From assembly GCF_035046505.1 (NCBI RefSeq), contig NC_089823.1, forward strand, positions 612,767 through 676,766: a stretch of 64,000 bases of DNA, given 5' to 3'. Positions 59,031 through 64,000 of this stretch are shown in pieces. The DNA is from Tiliqua scincoides (Eukaryota; Chordata; Lepidosauria; Squamata; Scincidae). Every line of letters starts with the position of its first letter. Positions within the stretch are counted from its first letter, which is position 1. The position numbers were made by a program, and so were the translations under genes. Below the pieces are notes generated by a model. That model saw only the letters and a program-made list of their open reading frames with translations, was not told where the DNA came from and did not search any database.

Positions 59031-60619
59031 TCAAGCCTATGCATGTAGATGTTAGGTAAGAACCAGGCTATGTCCTACTTCAGAGCAGGGTGCAGTCAAA
59101 CATGCAGACACAGCAGAGTCTTCAATTGCAACATCTCCAGCTGCTGGAAGGAACCCCTGTCTGGGGAGGGGCTGGGATAAGGCACAGGCTGGGAGTCTCA
59201 TCAGGGCCCCAAAGGCACAGCCTGGTGAGACAAGGCTGAGCCCAGCCAAGGGACTTGCCCTCGTCAGCAGGGCTCCTGCCTGCTGCAGGACTGGCCAGAA
59301 ACACCCGTGGCAGGAACCAAGGAAATGCTACTGGGGGGGGGGGGGCGTGCATGTGGTTCCCTGGAGCAGGATGTGGAGGGCCAGGCCCGCCCTTCCGAGG
59401 GGAAAGTGGCCAAGGCATAAGGCAGCCCCCGATACGGAGGAGCCCTTCACAGTTGGTGCCAAAGCAGAGAGAGGCCAGTCTCTGGGGACGAGGAGAGGAT
59501 CCATTGACAAAGAATGGACATCAACGTCTGCCAGAGGTGCCCTTTCTCCAGTGGCTGGAGGAGAATGCAGGAAGCAGCATCAGTCAGCCCATCCCTACAT
59601 GTGCGCATGGCCAGCTTGTGGCAGGTGAATGTTTGTAATTGTATCACTCTTGCTACAGGGGACCAGAGGTTATTTGTGCAAAGTGCGCCCTTTTTGCGCC
59701 AAGTGCCCTCTCGCCAGGGTTCCCATCACCACCGCTCCCCTTTGGGAGACCGAACCTTTGCCTCTGAGCTGCAGTCTCCCTGGCAAGCTCACCCTGGCTT
59801 CAGTGGTGAGCATGGCATGTGGTGGTTGGCTGCTCCAGGTGCAGGCTATTCTGTGCTCCACTGTCTGAAAGGGGCTGGGGTGGGAGGAGTGGTTTTCTGG
59901 TGGCTTCCCTTCCCCGTGGTTCCCTATGGGAGGAGTCCTTCCTAAGCCAGCTCTGTTGTTGGTGTTTTGGGCTTTGGAAGATGTCTGAAGGCGAGTTGGA
60001 CTCCTCCTTGTCCTTCCCACGTTACGTCCCGTCTCCTCTCTGTTTGGGCCTCTCCATCAGCGGAACTGCACTGGACTATGAGTGGCACATGGCATTTATC
60101 CAGAGTTGCACTGGCATCCAGGCGGGCGGGCAGGCAAGCTTCTGCACTGGTGGGTGTCCTTGCACTGTATTTGTGGAGATCTGCTCAAGGACAGGCCTGG
60201 GCTGTCGGGCACAGAGAATTAAGTGGCTGACAGACTGTCAGGAATGGATGCAGCTGTGCACCAGCCAAAGTGAGCAGAGGCCTGCTGGGCCATGGCTGGG
60301 GTCTGGATAGCCTCTCTAAGGCTGGTTCCAGGTGCCTCTGCAAGTTGCAGGCCTGGTCCTTTAAGGGGAGCGTAACCCTGCCCAGAGCAGGCACACACCT
60401 TGCAAGGCGGCAGAGGCAGGAAAGCCTGTCTGGGCTGGATTCCGTTTCCTTTTGCTTTCACGGAGTCGAGACCCATCACGTTCCTGTCTTATCCCCTTGC
60501 AGAACTCTCTCTTTCTCCCTCTCCCTCCCCCCAGGCCTAGCTGCTCCACACAAAGACTGATGGTCACCTTTCTCCCCCCTTCACAGGACAGCAGGGCAAA
60601 GAGATGACCTTCTTGTGCA
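59031..60619. other. no recognised gene or element
   Basis: GC-rich sequence with short frames on both strands. A G-run lies at 59334-59344. No domains or element ends seen. Confidence 0.35.
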
Positions 60620-61145
60620 GCAGTTTTCAACTACTGTGCTGCGGCACATTGATGTGCCATGAATGGTCTGCAGATGTGCCACAGGAGTTTGGGGGAGAGT
60701 CACACACAGGTGGGTCCTTATCTGTGAGTTCAGAATGCACAGATTCAACTCAAGGCAGGTCCTCAACCCACATCTGGAGGGTCGACCTGTACCCTCCAGA
60801 TGTGACTGGAGATCTTCTGAGATGCAGGGAGGCTGCGAGGGGCCTCCCTGTACTTCAGAACACCTCTCCAGATGCAGAGGGCACTTTGGTCACGTGTGGA
60901 GGTCCTCTACGGCGCCACCCACTGGTCCTGTTACCTGCGAATTTTGGCATCTGTGGGGGTTCCAGGCATGGAACACCTGCATATGTCGGGGACTGACTAT
61001 ATTATTAGGGCTATTGGGGGATGTGAATCCCCAGCCAGGATTGCAGCCTGACTTGTCAATTGTCAGAAAACTGATGGTGTGCCTTGACAATTTTAGTGCC
61101 TTCTCAGTGTGCCAGAAGATGAAAAAGACTGAAAACCGGGTAAAC
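60620..61145. mobile_element. composite DNA-element fragments
   Basis: The outer part (gcagttttcaactactgtgc, cggcacattgatgtgccatg at left; gatggtgtgccttgacaatt and gaaaaagactgaaaaccg at right) looks like a hAT-type element with inverted ends. A different repeat sits inside at about 60710-61020. Borders are approximate. Confidence 0.45.
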
Positions 61146-61589
61146 TAACTGGGTAAGAGGCACTTTCCAAGTGGGTGCTCCTCTTTTATTTAGCAGAGGG
61201 AGAGTAACTGGCCCACCTCACCCCAGCAGCATCTTTTCGAGTGGCTGTCTGCTGATCTTCTTTTGCATACTCTTAGATTGTGAGCCCTTCTGGGACAGGG
61301 AGCCATCAGTTGTTGGATTTCTCTCTGTCAACCACTTTGTGAACTTTTCAATGAAAAGCAGTATAGAAATACTGTTAATAATAATAAAATTGCTGGTCTA
61401 GTGCTTTGGTTGCATCTGTTTATTGCCTCAGTTTTGTTTTGTGATCCCCCCCCACCTGCGATTGTAAACGAGCCCTTCAATGAAACCATTAATTGTCCTC
61501 TACCCAAGACTGGTGTTTGGTGTTTCTACAGAAAGTGCCAGCAAGTGCTACTGGTCTGCAGTACTTATGTGGTGCCCAGTGCCTGGATC

Positions 61590-64000
61590 TCAGGGGAACG
61601 TTTTGGGACAAGCGGGGCCTGTACAAGAGGGACGGGCTCCATTTGAACCAGAATGGAACCAGACTGCTGGCGCATAACATTAAAAAGGTGGCAGAGCAGC
61701 TTTTAAACTGATCCCTGGGGGAAGGCCGACAGGAGCCGAGGGGCATCCGGTCCGGGACTCCTCATCCCTATGGGGAGGGCAGAGGCAGACAAGACAAAGG
61801 CAGAGTAGGAGAAGAAATGGGGAATGGTAGCGTGATGGGATGTGATAGATGGTTTGGCTCAGTGAGAGGATGTGGGGACAAAGGAGTGCATAAGCAGCCC
61901 ATCCTGGGGCATTCCATGTACAAATGCTTTTATGCGATTGCCCGAAGTCTCCGAGCAAAGATGGGAGAACTGGACTGTCTGGTGACAAGGGAAAACATTG
62001 ACATAGTGGGCATAACGGAAACCTGGTGGAATGCGGAGAATCAGTGGGATACCGCAATCCCGGGCTATAAACTCTACAGGAGGGACAGGCAGGGGCGTGT
62101 TGGAGGTGGGGTGGCCCTTTATGTTAAGGAAGGGATAGAATCCAGCAAAGTAGAGATTGAAGGTGGGTCCGACTCCACCGTAGAATCTCTGTGGGTTAAA
62201 TTACCAGGCTTGTGCAGCGATGTAATACTGGGGGCGTGCTATCGTCCTCCAGACCAGAAATCGGATGGGGACCTTGAAATGAGGAAACAGATCAGGGAGG
62301 TGACAAGGAGGGACAGGGTTGTAATCATGGGGGACTTCAATTATCCTCATATTGACTGGGTCAATTTGTGTTCTGGTCACGATAAGGAAACCGGATTTCT
62401 TGACGTGCTAAATGACTGTGGCTTAGAGCAGCTAGTCATGGAGCCCACCAGAGGACAGGTGACTCTGGATTTAATTTTGTGCGGTATGCAGGACCTGGTT
62501 AGAGATGTAAACGTTACTGAGCCATTGGGGAACAGTGATCATGCTGCGATCCGTTTTGACGTGCACGCTGGGGGAAGAATACCAGGCAAATCTCTAACAA
62601 AAACCCTTGACTTCCGACGGGCGGACTTCCCTCAGATGAGGAGGCTGGTTAGAAGGAGGTTGAAAGGGAGGGTAAAAAGAGTCCAATCTCTCCAGAGTGC
62701 ATGGAGGCTGCTTAAAACAACAGTAATAGAGGCCCAGCAGAGGTGTATACTGCAAAGAAAGAAGGGTTCCACTAAATCCAGGAGGGTGCCCGCATGGCTA
62801 ACCAGCCAAGTTAGAGAGGCTGTGAAGGGCAAGAAAGCTTCCTTCTGTAAATGGAAGTCTTGCCCTAATGAGGAGAATAAAAAGGAACATATACTGTGGC
62901 AAAAGAAATGTAAAAAGGTGATACGGGAGGCCAAGTGAGACTATGAGGAACGCATGGCCAGCAACATTAAGGGGAATAATAAAAGCTTCTTCAAATATGT
63001 TAGAAGCAGGAAACCCGCCAGAGAAGCGGTTGGCCCTCTGGATGGTGAGGGAGGGAAAGGGGAGATAAAAGGAGACTTAGAGATGGCAGAGAAATTAAAT
63101 GAGTTCTTTGCATCTGTCTTCACGGCAGAAGACCTCGGGCAGATACCGCTGCCCGAACGGCCCCTCCTAACCTTAACTCCTAGGAGTTAAGTCAGATAGA
63201 GGTTAAAAGAGAAGATGTTTCAGACCTCATTGATAAATTAAAGATCAATAGGTCACCGGGCCCTGATGGCATCCACCCAAGGGTTATTAAGGAATTGAAG
63301 AATGAAGTTGCAGATCTCTTGACTAAGGTATGCAACTTGTCCCTAAAAACTGCCACGGTGCCAGAAGATTGGAGGATAGCAAATGTCACACCTATTTTTA
63401 AAAAGGGAAAGAGGGGGGACCCAGGAAACTATAGGCCGGTCAGCCTAACATCCATACCGGGTAAGATGGTGGAATGCCTCATCAAAGATAGGATCTCAAA
63501 ACACATAGACGAACAGGCCTTGCTGAGGGAGAGTCAGCATGGCTTCTGTAAGGGTAAGTCTTGCCTCACGAACCTTATAGAATTCTTTGAAAAGGTCAAC
63601 AGGCATGTGGATGCGGGAGAACCCGTGGACATTATATATCTGGACTTTCAGAAGGCATTTGACACGGTCCCTCACCAAAGGCTACTGAAAAAACTCCACA
63701 GTCAGGGAATTAGAGGACAGGTCCTCTCGTGGATTGAGAACTGGTTGGAGGCCAGGAAGCAGAGAGTGGGTGTCAATGGGCAATTTTCACAATGGAGAGA
63801 GGTGAAAAGCGGTGTGCCCCAAGGATCTGTCCTGGGACCGGTGCTTTTCAACCTCTTCATAAATGACCTGGAGACAGGGTTGAGCAGTGAAGTGGCTAAG
63901 TTTGCAGACAACACCAAACTTTTCCGAGTGGTAAAGACCAGAAGTGATTGTGAGGAGCTCCAGAAGGATCTCTCCAGACTGGCAGAATGGGCAGCAAAAT
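61590..64000 (+). mobile_element. CR1 LINE, runs off the window
   Basis: Starts in the last part of the ORF1 esterase (FWDKRGLYKRDGLHLNQNGT, His retained). ORF2 begins at 61817 with an intact 373-codon endonuclease part. A TGA at 62937-62939 replaces a CGN/GGN-type codon of the sister copy, probably CpG decay (aagcgg to aagtga). A short rearrangement near 63170-63190 shifts frame, and RT then continues (INRSPGPDGIHPR, FFEKVNRHVDAGEPVD), with FADDTK changed to FADNTK at about 63904. Closely similar to 11570-12690. Confidence 0.92.

Overview
The window is vertebrate nuclear DNA, most likely from a squamate reptile (lizard or snake). Genes are intron-bearing with GT-AG splicing. CR1-type LINEs are abundant, with hAT and Harbinger-like DNA elements, R4/Dong-like and L2-like LINE pieces and a tRNA-derived SINE between them. 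Clade placement rests on the repeat mix and gene content; no species is claimed.

Layout. 1-18.1 kb: no recognised coding exon, mostly repeats, including a CR1 cluster at 4.3-8.3 kb and a nested CR1 with its ORF1 esterase region at 10.6-14.9 kb. 18.3-28.8 kb (+): FHIP1B (FAM160A2), 11 coding exons, 1010 codons. 29.9-33.1 kb (-): C11orf42 orthologue, 3 coding exons, 301 codons, tail-to-tail with FHIP1B as in human. 34.5-40.7 kb: R4/Dong-like LINE, a long CR1, a SINE and a hAT MITE. 40.8-44.8 kb: two GC/CpG-rich blocks, a decayed NHL-repeat coding sequence at about 42.24-42.84 kb, and a tandem array of 140-bp CR1-tail units. 45.35-49.72 kb (-): ANKRD50-like gene, 3 coding exons, 1205 codons, with a CpG-island promoter to about 51.2 kb. 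52.5-53.8 kb: old CR1 broken by a hAT with a perfect 8-bp target duplication. 55.3-56.8 kb (-): cystatin-B (stefin) gene, 3 exons, 100 codons. 57.2-61.5 kb: repeats, including a second SINE copy and a possible solo LTR. 61.6-64 kb: a younger CR1 running off the window end.

Themes. FHIP1B (FTS-Hook-FHIP adaptor on early endosomes) and the ANKRD50-like protein (ANKRD50 works with SNX27-retromer-WASH on endosomes) are both endosomal-traffic proteins, and cystatin B inhibits lysosomal cathepsins; whether their closeness means anything is inference. The least explained parts are the NHL-repeat remnant, a possible unidentified minus-strand gene end at 44.25-44.8 kb, and the 140-bp array. No operon, CRISPR array or stand-alone RNA gene was seen.
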